The position numbers and the translations under genes were made by a program. Positions 8,076 through 16,970 of a DNA stretch of 45,270 bases are shown piece after piece. The DNA comes from Candidatus Staskawiczbacteria bacterium (lineage in GTDB: Bacteria; Patescibacteriota; Minisyncoccia; Minisyncoccales; Staskawiczbacteraceae), in contig CAIMWV010000001.1 of the NCBI GenBank assembly GCA_903845295.1, positions 1 to 45,270 on the forward strand. The letters are read 5' to 3'. The notes under the pieces were generated by a model. It saw only the letters and a list, made by a program, of their open reading frames with translations, had not been told where the DNA came from and did no database searches. The stretch's first letter is position 1. Each line of letters opens with the position of its first letter.

Positions 8076-8438
8076 TATCCGGGCGGTTGGCGTGCTTACA
8101 AGCACATTTGTGGCATGAGCCTCCCGCGAAGTTGGGCTCATAATATGATGTGGGGTCCGAGAGATTCCGCGCCAACCGCCCTAGCTGTCATTTGACATTC
8201 AAGGTTGGAACGATTGGTAGTTCTTTTGAGGGGGTTCTCTCTAGCCGCGTTTTCTCAGTAGCGGCGAGCGAAAAGAAAACCTGAGGGAATTCCGCTCAAA
8301 AGAGGACTGTCTGTCACGCATATCTCTCCCGGGCTAACAAATGATTGGAGAGAAATACTGCAAAGTTTGCGTGATGGCGGCTTAGTGCCGCGCCAGTCGT
8401 TCCTTCATATTCCCAGTGCTTTAGCGCTGGTTTTTTTT
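8076..8438 (+). ncRNA. Orphan ~355-nt highly structured non-coding RNA, unidentified family
   Basis: 12-bp perfect stem 8081-8092/8170-8181; 11-bp stem 8207-8217/8393-8403 enclosing three helical arms; promoter upstream and terminator at the 3' end; no plausible ORF. Confidence 0.75.
8413..8438 (+). terminator. Intrinsic terminator of the ncRNA
   Basis: ccagtgctttagcgctgg followed by tttttttt. Confidence 0.85.
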
Positions 8439-8462
8439 GCACACCGGAGAAAACAGCGGAAG

Positions 8463-8491
8463 TTGACAGGAATATAAATTTTTTGTATTGT
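8463..8491 (+). promoter_or_regulatory. Promoter of the YkuK-like gene
   Basis: TTGACA (8463-8468) - N17 - TATTGT (8486-8491), then SD ggagg. Confidence 0.6.
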
Positions 8492-8500
8492 GGAGGATAT

Positions 8501-9022
8501 ATGTCAGACGAAATACAAAACGGAAAATTTTTTAGCCCCAGCAAGGGTGATTTAAGCTTTGAGCAGGTCATAAATGAAATTTTTGGCTATATGCAGGAAT
8601 CTCCGGAGAGCTCTTATGAAGTTGTGGTCGGATGCGATTCGCCGTCATCTGAAAAGCCATTTTTTCCGATTGCCATCGTTATTTTAAGAAAGGGCTTTGG
8701 CGGCAGGTTTTTTCTTAAAAAAATGCATTATCCGGAAGAATTTTTGAAAAGGTTTGTTGTCTGGAAAAACAGGATCTTGCAGGAGGTTTATTTATCCTGT
8801 GAATTAGCCCTTCTTTTAAGGGAAGTTTTGGAAAATAAAAATAAAGAATTAAATTATAATTTCAATTATCAGTTTGAATATATCCACGCTGATGTGGGCG
8901 AGCACGGCAAAACAAAAGAAATGATAAAAGAAGTGGTCGGTTTGATCAAAAGCAATGGCTTTGAAGCAAGAATAAAACCGCATTCATTCGCCGCGACAGT
9001 TGTTGCAGACAGGTACACATAA
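8501..9022 (+). CDS. YkuK/DUF458-family RNase H-like protein
   Basis: MSDEIQNGKFFSPSKGDLSFEQVINEIFGYMQESPESSYEVVVGCDSPSSEKPFFPIAIVI...HADVGEHGKTKEMIKEVVGLI; start refined to 8501 (SD ggagg). Confidence 0.8.
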   Translation: MSDEIQNGKFFSPSKGDLSFEQVINEIFGYMQESPESSYEVVVGCDSPSSEKPFFPIAIVILRKGFGGRFFLKKMHYPEEFLKRFVVWKNRILQEVYLSCELALLLREVLENKNKELNYNFNYQFEYIHADVGEHGKTKEMIKEVVGLIKSNGFEARIKPHSFAATVVADRYT

Positions 9023-9097
9023 ATTTAATTTGTAAAACCGCTGAGAGGCGGTTTTTGGATGTTGCGCGAAACTATTTTTTAATGTAAAATAATAAAT

Positions 9098-10846
9098 ATG
9101 AAGTCGTCTGAATTGCGTCAGAAGTTTTTAGATTTTTTCGCAAAGCATGGGCATAAGATAATCCCCAGCGCTTCTTTGATTCCGGAAAATGACCCGACGG
9201 TTTTGTTTACTACAGCAGGAATGCATCCGTTGGTACCTTATTTGCTGGGCCAAAAACATCCGGAGGGGAAAAGATTGACTAGTTCGCAAAAATGCATAAG
9301 AACCGGAGATATTGACGATGTCGGCGACGATACCCATGTGACTTTTTTTGAAATGCTTGGAAATTGGTCTTTGGGAGACTATTGGAAAGAAGATGCAATG
9401 AAAATGAGTTTTGAATTTTTAACCAAAGAACTAGGGATTCCGTTGGGGAGACTGGCATTTACATGCTTTGCCGGCGATAAAAATGCGCCAAAAGACGAAG
9501 AATCCGCAAAAATTTGGGAAAGCCTGGGCGTAAAAAAAGAAAGGATTGCTTTTCTGGCCAAGGAAGATAATTGGTGGGGCCCGGCAGGAAAAACCGGTCC
9601 TTGCGGTCCGGATACGGAAATGTTCTATTGGAAGCTGAACGACAAGCCGGCACCGAAAGTTTATGACCCGAAAGATAAAAATTGGGTTGAAATCTGGAAC
9701 GATGTTTTTATGCAATATGTCAAAGACGAAAATGGTAATTATTTAGGGGCTAGCCAGAAAAATGTTGATACCGGGATGGGTTTGGAAAGGACATTAGCTG
9801 TTTTAAATGGAAAAGAAAATGTTTATGAAACCGATTTATTTGAACCTATTATAAAAAAAATTGAAGAATTATCCGGGAAAAAATACGAGGACAACAAAAA
9901 ATTGTTCAGAATTTTAGCTGACCATGCCAAGGCATCTGTATTTTTGGCATCTGAAGGAATTGTGCCTTCAAATGTTGAACAAGGTTATATTCTGAGAAGA
10001 TTATTAAGGAGAGCAATCAGATACGGGAGGATTTTGCAAATGCCAGAGGATTTTTTAACTTATCTGATAAAATCAGTTGTTGCAATTTATAAAGATGCTT
10101 GTCCGGAATTGGCGGAGAACGAGGATGGGGTTATTTTCATTGTGCGACAAGAAGGAAAAAAGTTTGAAAAAACTTTGGATAACGGTTTGAGGGAATTCGG
10201 AAAATTGGAATCTGTGTCCGGTAAAGATGCTTTTAATCTCTATCAAACCTATGGATTTCCCATTGAAATAACGGAAGAACTGGCAAGAGAGAAAGGCTTG
10301 AAAATTGATATTGAAGAATTTAAAAAAGAATTGGAAAAACATCAGGAGCTTTCAAGGACGGCCGGGGCAGGAATGTTCAAGGGCGGGCTGGCTGATGCGA
10401 GTTTAGAAACTACAAAATTGCACACGGCTGCTCATTTAATGCTTGCCGGTTTGAGAAAAGTTTTAGGAGAAGATGTTTATCAGAAAGGAAGCAATATTAC
10501 CGCCGAAAGACTGAGGTTTGATTTTTCTTACAAAGAAAAAATGACCGGTGGACAACTAAAAGATGTGGAAAATTTTGTAAATGGTATAATAAAGAAAGAT
10601 TTACCCGTAAGCTGCGAAGAAATGTCTTTGGAAAAAGCCAGAGAATTGAATGCTATGGGAGTTTTTGAGTCAAAATACGGAGAAAAGGTAAAAGTTTATA
10701 CTATCGGCTCCGGCGACAATGCAGTCAGCAGGGAAATTTGCGGCGGGCCTCATGTTGGAAGAACAGGAATTTTGGGGCATTTTAGAATTCAAAAGGAGGA
10801 AAGTTCATCCTCAGGAGTTCGCAGAATTAAAGCGATATTAGAATAA
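9098..10846 (+). CDS. alaS: Alanyl-tRNA synthetase, short form ending after the editing (SAD) domain
   Basis: MKSSELRQKFLDFFAKHGHKIIPSASLIP...HTAAHLML...CGGPHVGRTG; 582 aa. Confidence 0.96.
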   Translation: MKSSELRQKFLDFFAKHGHKIIPSASLIPENDPTVLFTTAGMHPLVPYLLGQKHPEGKRLTSSQKCIRTGDIDDVGDDTHVTFFEMLGNWSLGDYWKEDAMKMSFEFLTKELGIPLGRLAFTCFAGDKNAPKDEESAKIWESLGVKKERIAFLAKEDNWWGPAGKTGPCGPDTEMFYWKLNDKPAPKVYDPKDKNWVEIWNDVFMQYVKDENGNYLGASQKNVDTGMGLERTLAVLNGKENVYETDLFEPIIKKIEELSGKKYEDNKKLFRILADHAKASVFLASEGIVPSNVEQGYILRRLLRRAIRYGRILQMPEDFLTYLIKSVVAIYKDACPELAENEDGVIFIVRQEGKKFEKTLDNGLREFGKLESVSGKDAFNLYQTYGFPIEITEELAREKGLKIDIEEFKKELEKHQELSRTAGAGMFKGGLADASLETTKLHTAAHLMLAGLRKVLGEDVYQKGSNITAERLRFDFSYKEKMTGGQLKDVENFVNGIIKKDLPVSCEEMSLEKARELNAMGVFESKYGEKVKVYTIGSGDNAVSREICGGPHVGRTGILGHFRIQKEESSSSGVRRIKAILE

Positions 10847-10926
10847 ATTTTCAATTTCTAGTTTTCATTAAATTTTCAATTATCAATTAGGAATTTAATA
10901 GAAATTAAAAATTATAAATTAATAAA

Positions 10927-12225
10927 ATGGCAAAAAAAATCTACGATATCAGGCCTCCTAAGATAGTTCATAAAGCAGCAGCCTCAAGCGAATCTCGCCA
11001 AAGACGGCAAAAAGAACCACAAGATGCCGAAATGATAAAACACCAAGGCCGCCACAAGAAAGAAGGCCATTCTGTTTGGTGGTCAGTTTCAATTTGCATT
11101 TTAATAGTTATACTTGTTGTCGGCGTATATTTGTTTTTCAAGCTGCCCAAAGCCACTATCGCCATTTGGCCGAAAGTAGATACATTGAGTTTCCAGCAGA
11201 CGATAGTAGCTGATAAATCAGTGACTTCGGTAGATCTTGCCAAGGCTGTTATTCCGGCCCAGTATTTTCAGGCAACTAAAACAAATTCGCAAGATTTTCC
11301 GGCTACCGGAAATGCATCAAACGGAGGCGAGGCTCAGGGAACCATAACAATATACAATAAATATGATCCGCCAATGCCTTTTACTTTTAAAGCAGGCACG
11401 CATTTCATGTCTGACTCCGGTAAACTTTTTGTTGCTTTGCAAAAAATTGTAATTCCGGCAGCCAAAAAATCCGGGAGTAAAATTACGCCTGGATCAGTTC
11501 AGACACAAGTCCAGGCTGTCGAGGGTGGAAGCGATTATAATATAGCTCCGTCTAATTTTTCGATACCCGGACTGAAAGGAACTTCTTATTATTACAGCAT
11601 TTATGCCACATCTACCAGTGCTATGACAGGTGGCTATACCGGCAAAGTTAAAAAAGTAACAGACGACGACATCCAGGGAGCTAAAGATGTTTTAACCCAA
11701 AAAACAACATCTGATGCGATATCTGCTTTAAAAAGCCAGATTTCATCTGATTATATATTATTAGATAATGCAGTTTTATCTATTGTTACCGACGCTTCAA
11801 CCCCGATAAAATCCGGGACAGTTACAGATAATTTCAATTACCATGTGTCAGTTCAGGCAAGCGCTTTGGTCTTCAAAAAATCTGATTTAGATCAATTTGC
11901 AAAAAATTATATTATTTCTCAAATGCCGGAAGGGAAAACTTTGCTGGACAGCAGCTTTAAGATAAATTATTCAGCCAGTACAGTAGATGTCTCGGGCGGA
12001 AAAGCAACTCTTAATTTAGATTTTTCATCAGGCACTTATAAGAATATTGATAAAAATTCCTTGTCTTTGTCAATGCTTGGCGAGAATGCCGATCAAATAA
12101 AAGAAACCATAAATAGCAGCTTAGGAGATCAGGCCTCTAAAATCCAAATAAATTTCTGGCCATTTTGGGTAGCTTCAGCCCCAAATAATCAGAACGCAGT
12201 CAATATAGAACTGAAATTCCAATAA
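10927..12225 (+). CDS. Single-TM membrane-anchored protein with large extracytoplasmic region, conserved hypothetical
   Basis: Basic N-terminus, TM WWSVSICILIVILVVGVYLFF, then Ser/Thr-rich ectodomain. Confidence 0.55.
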   Translation: MAKKIYDIRPPKIVHKAAASSESRQRRQKEPQDAEMIKHQGRHKKEGHSVWWSVSICILIVILVVGVYLFFKLPKATIAIWPKVDTLSFQQTIVADKSVTSVDLAKAVIPAQYFQATKTNSQDFPATGNASNGGEAQGTITIYNKYDPPMPFTFKAGTHFMSDSGKLFVALQKIVIPAAKKSGSKITPGSVQTQVQAVEGGSDYNIAPSNFSIPGLKGTSYYYSIYATSTSAMTGGYTGKVKKVTDDDIQGAKDVLTQKTTSDAISALKSQISSDYILLDNAVLSIVTDASTPIKSGTVTDNFNYHVSVQASALVFKKSDLDQFAKNYIISQMPEGKTLLDSSFKINYSASTVDVSGGKATLNLDFSSGTYKNIDKNSLSLSMLGENADQIKETINSSLGDQASKIQINFWPFWVASAPNNQNAVNIELKFQ

Positions 12226-12229
12226 AGAC

Positions 12230-12258
12230 TTGACCTTTTAAACTTAATTTGCTAATAT
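12230..12258 (+). promoter_or_regulatory. Promoter of infA with ~130-nt leader
   Basis: TTGACC (12230-12235) - N17 - TAATAT (12253-12258). Confidence 0.7.
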
Positions 12259-12394
12259 ACTATTATTGTCGAGGATAGTGAGAAAAATACAAATAAGCAT
12301 ATTTGTATTTTCGAACGACGAGGAGGCAGCTTCGCTTTTGGCGAAGGCTGAACTCCCGCCAGACAACAAAGGATTTAATATCCTTTATATACAA

Positions 12395-12628
12395 ATGGCC
12401 CCAAAAGAGGGAAAAAACAATCAAGTCATTAAAAAAGAAGGAAGGGTTACAGAAGCTTTGCCAAATGCTTTTTTTAAGATAGCATTAAGCGATGGAAAAG
12501 AGATTTTAGGATTTCTGTCGGGAAAGATGAGGATGAATAGAATTACCATTTTACCGGGAGACAGGGTTACTGTAGAAATGACTCCTTATGACGAAGGAAA
12601 GGGCAGAATTGTATATAGATTAAAATAG
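12395..12628 (+). CDS. infA: Translation initiation factor IF-1
   Basis: [66 protein letters not shown]; start refined to ATG 12395. Confidence 0.93.
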   Translation: MAPKEGKNNQVIKKEGRVTEALPNAFFKIALSDGKEILGFLSGKMRMNRITILPGDRVTVEMTPYDEGKGRIVYRLK

Positions 12629-12716
12629 AAAAAATAAAGAAATAAAAACTAAAAACTTTTTAGATTTTTCTTTTTTTATAGAGAAGGGGATAATAATTTT
12701 ATATTTTTTTCCAATT

Positions 12717-12833
12717 ATGAAAGTCAGGCCGTCAATCAGAAAAATATGTAATGATTGCAAAATCGTCAGAAGAGAGGGAAGGCTTTACGTTATTTGCAAA
12801 AAGAATCCAAAACACAAACAGAGACAAGGATAA
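12717..12833 (+). CDS. rpmJ: 50S ribosomal protein L36 (bL36)
   Basis: [38 protein letters not shown]; below the ORF-track length cutoff. Confidence 0.96.
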   Translation: MKVRPSIRKICNDCKIVRREGRLYVICKKNPKHKQRQG

Positions 12834-12842
12834 TTTAAAATC

Positions 12843-13232
12843 ATGCCAAGAATTGCCGGGGTAAACATACCCGAAAACAAAAGAATAGAAATTTCATTAA
12901 CCTATATTTATGGGATAGGCAGGTCTTTGAGTAGAAAAATTTTAGATGAATTAAAAATAGATATAAACAAAAAAGCATCTGCTTTAAATCCGAAAGAAGT
13001 CAACGATTTAAAAGAATTTATTGAAAAAAAATATAAGATTGAAGGCGATTTGAGAAGGCAAATTATGGTAAATATAAAAAGATTGAAAGATATCGGAACA
13101 TGGCGCGGATACAGGCATATCAAGGGTTTGCCGGTAAGGGGGCAGAGAACAAAAACAAATAACAGGACAGTAAGAGGAAACGTCAGAAAAACAATGGGTT
13201 CTGGCAGGAAACCGCCGGCAGCGCCGACATAA
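12843..13232 (+). CDS. rpsM: 30S ribosomal protein S13 (uS13)
   Basis: MPRIAGVNIPENKRIEISLTYIYGIGRS...GLPVRGQRTKTNNRT. Confidence 0.97.
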   Translation: MPRIAGVNIPENKRIEISLTYIYGIGRSLSRKILDELKIDINKKASALNPKEVNDLKEFIEKKYKIEGDLRRQIMVNIKRLKDIGTWRGYRHIKGLPVRGQRTKTNNRTVRGNVRKTMGSGRKPPAAPT

Positions 13233-13341
13233 AGGAGCGTAGCGAACACTTATCCCGAGCATAGCGAGGGATACACCAAAATTAGTATATATCCTTCGCC
13301 CCGCGGGGCTCAGGATGATTTATTCACTTCGTTCATAAATC

Positions 13342-13800
13342 ATGGGGAAAAAGCATATTATCGAAACAAATCAAGAAGAATTAATAAAAGAACAGGAGAA
13401 AATTGATAAAACAGTTGGAAAAGAAGTTAAAACAAAGCCAACTGTAGCCGGAGTCCAGACTGGAAAAATTTATATTTCTTCTTCTTATAACAATACAATA
13501 CTAACCCTTACCAATTCAAAGGGCCAGGTTTTAGCATGGAAGTCGGCCGGCTCAGTCGGGTTTAAGGGAACTAAAAAGTCAACTTCTTTTGCTGCGTCGA
13601 GAGTGGCAGAAACCATAGCGAATATCTGTAAAAAAATGGGCATTGTTGATAAGATAGAAGTTCTGGTCAAAGGCATCGGAGCTGGCCGCGAATCTGCCGT
13701 AAGAACATTAATAACGCAGGGATTGAATGTTGTTTCTATAAAAGACATAACGCCCCTTCCGCATAACGGATGCAGGCAGAAAAAAGTAAGACGAGTATAA
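13342..13800 (+). CDS. rpsK: 30S ribosomal protein S11 (uS11)
   Basis: GKIYISSSYNNTILTLTNSKGQVLAWKSAGSVGFKGTKKSTSFAAS...PHNGCRQKKVRRV. Confidence 0.97.
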   Translation: MGKKHIIETNQEELIKEQEKIDKTVGKEVKTKPTVAGVQTGKIYISSSYNNTILTLTNSKGQVLAWKSAGSVGFKGTKKSTSFAASRVAETIANICKKMGIVDKIEVLVKGIGAGRESAVRTLITQGLNVVSIKDITPLPHNGCRQKKVRRV

Positions 13801-13817
13801 ATTAAGTCAAAAGTCTT

Positions 13818-14447
13818 ATGCAATACGATCAATGTAAAACTTGCAGACGGTTGGGACAAAAGCTCTTTTTGAAGGGCGATCGTTGTTTTTCGCAAAAATG
13901 CGCCATGGTGAGAAGACCGTCGACCCCGGGACCCAAAAAAAAGAGAAGGGGCGGTACTCCGTCAGAATATAAAAAATCATTGGAGGAAAAACAAACTTTA
14001 AAAAAGTGGTACGGACTTTCTGAAAGGCAATTTAAAAGATATGTAAAAGAAACGCTTGAAAAGATGGATAAGGTTGACGATGTGTCAGCTGAACTTATCA
14101 GAAGATTAGAAAAAAGATTGGATAATGTTATTTTCAGGTTAGGATTTGCGAAGTCCAGAGTGCAGGCAAGGCAGCTAGTATCTCACAGCTATTTTTTGAT
14201 AAACGGCAAGCCAGTTAATATACCGTCTTACCAAGTCAAAAAAGACGATTCAGTTGCCATAAAAGAAAATAAAAAAGCAAAAGGTATATTCAAAGAATTA
14301 GCAAATGAACTGAAGAGAAAAGAAGTGCCGGCATGGCTGTCGCTTAATAAAGAAAAATTAGAAGCAAAAACTATCGGGGAGCCGAACTTAGATGAAGTCA
14401 AGCCTCCGGCAGAAATTTCATTAATATTCGAGTTTTATTCACGTTAA
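13818..14447 (+). CDS. rpsD: 30S ribosomal protein S4 (uS4), Cys-containing N-terminus
   Basis: CKTCRRLGQKLFLKGDRCFSQKC...RLDNVIFRLGFAKSRVQARQLVSHSYFLINGKPVNIPSYQV. Confidence 0.97.
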   Translation: MQYDQCKTCRRLGQKLFLKGDRCFSQKCAMVRRPSTPGPKKKRRGGTPSEYKKSLEEKQTLKKWYGLSERQFKRYVKETLEKMDKVDDVSAELIRRLEKRLDNVIFRLGFAKSRVQARQLVSHSYFLINGKPVNIPSYQVKKDDSVAIKENKKAKGIFKELANELKRKEVPAWLSLNKEKLEAKTIGEPNLDEVKPPAEISLIFEFYSR

Positions 14448-14526
14448 TTTTAGATTTTAGCCTTCAGGGTGATAGTCCCGAGCAGTGCCGAGGGACTGAT
14501 ATCTGCGGGTTAAAAGCTAATAAAAA

Positions 14527-15477
14527 ATGATTCCTCTTCCATTGCCTCCAAAAGTAATTCAAAAGAAGAAAAACCAGGCGGTTTTTGAGGTAGAAGGATT
14601 ATACCCGGGATACGGCGTTACCATTGGCAACGCTTTGAGGAGAGTTTTATTGTCCTCTTTGCAGGGAGCGGCTGTCACTGAAGTTAAAATAAAAGGAGTC
14701 CCGCATGAATTTTCAACAATTTCCGGTGTTTTAGAGGATACCATAATGATACTTTTGAATATAAAAAATTTAAGATTCAAGATTTTTGAAGGAGAATCGC
14801 AAAAAGTCCAGTTAAAAGTAAAGGGAGACAGCGAAGTAAAAGGATCTGATTTCGAATATCCTTCACAGATAAAATTAATAAATCCTGACTTGCACATCGC
14901 TACAATTACGGACAAAAAAACAGAATTAAATATTGAGCTTTTAGTTGAAAAAGGAATTGGATACGTGCCAAGAGACCAAATAAAAACAAAGAAAGCAGAA
15001 ATTGGAGCTATTGCAGTGGATGCCATATTCACCCCAATAAGAAATGTAAATTTCCAAGTTGAAAATATGCGCGTTGGAGACAGGACAGACTTTGATAAAT
15101 TAAGTTTGGAAATTGAAACCGACGGCACAATCACTCCGGAGGAAGCCTTTTTTGAAGCTTGTGATATTTTAATAAAACATTTTAATATTATTTTTGAGGG
15201 CAAGGCGGGTGAAGGGAAAAAGGAAAAGACCGAAGGGCAACCCTCTGAAAAAGTCCCCGAAGTCCAAGAAGATGTGACTAAATTAGTAGTCGAGGATTTG
15301 AAATTAACCGGCAGAACGGTTAATGCCCTGTTGAGCAATGGCATAAAAACCGTAGGCGGAATTGTTAAAAAATCAGAAAAGAGTTTAGCTGAGTTAGAGG
15401 GCATGGGGGACAAAGCAATTTCAGAAATAAAAAGAAAATTAAAGAAGTTAGGCCTAGAATTAAGAGGAGAAGAATAA
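14527..15477 (+). CDS. rpoA: RNA polymerase subunit alpha
   Basis: EGLYPGYGVTIGNALRRVLLSSLQGAAVTEVKIKGVPHEFSTISGVLEDTI; alpha-CTD LTGRTVNALLSNGIKTVGGI. Confidence 0.97.
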   Translation: MIPLPLPPKVIQKKKNQAVFEVEGLYPGYGVTIGNALRRVLLSSLQGAAVTEVKIKGVPHEFSTISGVLEDTIMILLNIKNLRFKIFEGESQKVQLKVKGDSEVKGSDFEYPSQIKLINPDLHIATITDKKTELNIELLVEKGIGYVPRDQIKTKKAEIGAIAVDAIFTPIRNVNFQVENMRVGDRTDFDKLSLEIETDGTITPEEAFFEACDILIKHFNIIFEGKAGEGKKEKTEGQPSEKVPEVQEDVTKLVVEDLKLTGRTVNALLSNGIKTVGGIVKKSEKSLAELEGMGDKAISEIKRKLKKLGLELRGEE

Positions 15478-15478
15478 C

Positions 15479-15829
15479 ATGCGTAAGCTGAACAAAGGCA
15501 GAAAATTTTCAATGAAGGTGGGTCCGAGAAAGCTGATGTTAAGAGTATTAGTGAATAATTTTCTGTTGCACGAAAAAATAAAAACTACAGAAGCCAAAGC
15601 AAAAGAATTAAGATCTATTGCTGAAAAAATGATTACGAAAGCCAAAAATATTGATTTGGCAAATCGCAGATTATTGGCGCGGGATTTGACTCCGGAGATG
15701 ACAAAGAAAATAATTGATAATATTGCCCCCAAATATAAAGAGAGACAAGGAGGATATACCAGAATTATAAAATTAGGACCCCGTAATTCAGACGGAGCTC
15801 ATATGGCAATTATTGAGTTTGTAAAATAG
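15479..15829 (+). CDS. rplQ: 50S ribosomal protein L17 (bL17)
   Basis: MRKLNKGRKFSMKVGPRKLMLRVLVNNFLLHEKIKTTEAKAKELRSIAEKMIT. Confidence 0.96.
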   Translation: MRKLNKGRKFSMKVGPRKLMLRVLVNNFLLHEKIKTTEAKAKELRSIAEKMITKAKNIDLANRRLLARDLTPEMTKKIIDNIAPKYKERQGGYTRIIKLGPRNSDGAHMAIIEFVK

Positions 15830-15837
15830 AAATTATA

Positions 15838-16206
15838 ATGAAAACTACAGAGCAAATACAAAGAAAAATCATTACAGTAGATGCGGAAAACAAATCCTTG
15901 GGCAGACTGGCTGTCGAGGTAGCTGTTTTGCTCCGCGGGAAAAACAAGCCTAATTACGTTCCCTATAAAGATGTAGGGGACACTGTTGTTGTAAAAAATG
16001 TCGACAAGATGAAATTTACCGGCAATAAGCTGGAAAACAAAAATTATTTTCATTATACGGGATATTTAGGAAACTTGAAGAAGAAGACGTTAAAAGAGTT
16101 TTTAATCAAAAGAGGACCCAAAGAAGTTTTAAGAAACGCCATAATGGGCATGCTCCAAAAAAATAAATTAAGGGCAAGACAAATTAAAAGATTAAGATTT
16201 GAGTAA
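15838..16206 (+). CDS. rplM: 50S ribosomal protein L13 (uL13)
   Basis: VDAENKSLGRLAVEVAVLLRGKNKPNYVPYKDVGDTVVVKNVDKMKFTGNK. Confidence 0.96.
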   Translation: MKTTEQIQRKIITVDAENKSLGRLAVEVAVLLRGKNKPNYVPYKDVGDTVVVKNVDKMKFTGNKLENKNYFHYTGYLGNLKKKTLKEFLIKRGPKEVLRNAIMGMLQKNKLRARQIKRLRFE

Positions 16207-16207
16207 T

Positions 16208-16798
16208 ATGCCAAGAACTAAAAAAATAACTACAAAAGTAGAAGAAAAAAAGGAAGAAAACGCACCTGCCGTCACTGAAGCTGCAGTAAATAAGGAGGAA
16301 ATCAAAGCCCCCGTTATTGAAATTGAGCAGAATTTGTCAGAGGATATAGGAGAAGATGACATTTCAAAAGAGATTGCAAAAACAATAAAAGAGACGGCCG
16401 GCAAATCAGACCGCTATTTTGAAGCAATTGGCAGGAGAAAGACAGCGGTTGCCCGCGTGCGTCTTTTCACAAAAGGAGACAAAGAATTCATAGTAAACAA
16501 CAAGCCATATCAGCAATATTTCCAGACACAGGAAGACCAGGAAACAGCCGTTGCTTCAATGAAAAAAATGAAATGCCTGGATAAGTTCAGGATAATAGTC
16601 AAGGTGAAAGGCGGAGGGCACAGAGCACAGGCAGGAGCTATAAGGCATGGGACAGCCAGAGTATTGGTAGATTTCAATCAAAACTTCAGAAAACGCTTGA
16701 GAAAGGCAGGATTTCTGACAAGGGATCCAAGAATGAGGGAAAGAAAGAAATTTGGACTGAAAAGAGCAAGACGAGCTCCGCAGTGGGCCAAGAGATAG
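16208..16798 (+). CDS. rpsI: 30S ribosomal protein S9 (uS9) with ~65-aa N-terminal extension
   Basis: YFEAIGRRKTAVARVRLFTKG...GFLTRDPRMRERKKFGLKRARRAPQWAKR. Confidence 0.96.
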   Translation: MPRTKKITTKVEEKKEENAPAVTEAAVNKEEIKAPVIEIEQNLSEDIGEDDISKEIAKTIKETAGKSDRYFEAIGRRKTAVARVRLFTKGDKEFIVNNKPYQQYFQTQEDQETAVASMKKMKCLDKFRIIVKVKGGGHRAQAGAIRHGTARVLVDFNQNFRKRLRKAGFLTRDPRMRERKKFGLKRARRAPQWAKR

Positions 16799-16835
16799 CG
16801 CAGGTCCTGAGCCTGTCGAAGGGCAAAAAGATAAT

Positions 16836-16864
16836 AAAAAAGTCGCCAGAAATGGCGACTTTTT
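16836..16864 (+). terminator. Intrinsic terminator after S9
   Basis: aaaaagtcgcca-gaaa-tggcgacttttt. Confidence 0.85.
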
Positions 16865-16970
16865 GTTTAACTTGTATTTTTTATAGTTTAGTGTAAATTT
16901 AGAATGGCAGCTTGAGGCGTTCTCTTGCTGTTGTACGTTGAGTCAAACAAGACTGGAGGGAGGAAGAGCC

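Noticed and set aside
8076-8438. Assignment of the ncRNA as RNase P RNA, tmRNA, SRP RNA or 6S RNA
   Set aside because: The conserved cores I know (RNase P GAGGAAAGUCC/ACAGAA, tmRNA tRNA-like 3' end and tag ORF, SRP GGUCAGGUCCGGAAGGAAGCAGCC) are not visible; a covariance-model search is still required.
8314-8571. 85-aa minus-strand ORF overlapping the ncRNA and ykuK-like gene
   Set aside because: Antisense to the terminator and a supported CDS; no signals.
12266-12394. N-terminal extension of IF-1 from the ORF track
   Set aside because: TTG start only a few nt after the -10 box, hairpin-rich DNA, and IF-1 homology begins after ATG 12395.
14559-15512. 317-aa minus-strand ORF antisense to rpoA, and the 429-aa ORF antisense to the FtsZ-like gene (38641-39930)
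   Set aside because: Antisense frames of lysine-rich + strand genes; Ser/Phe-rich low-complexity products without start context.
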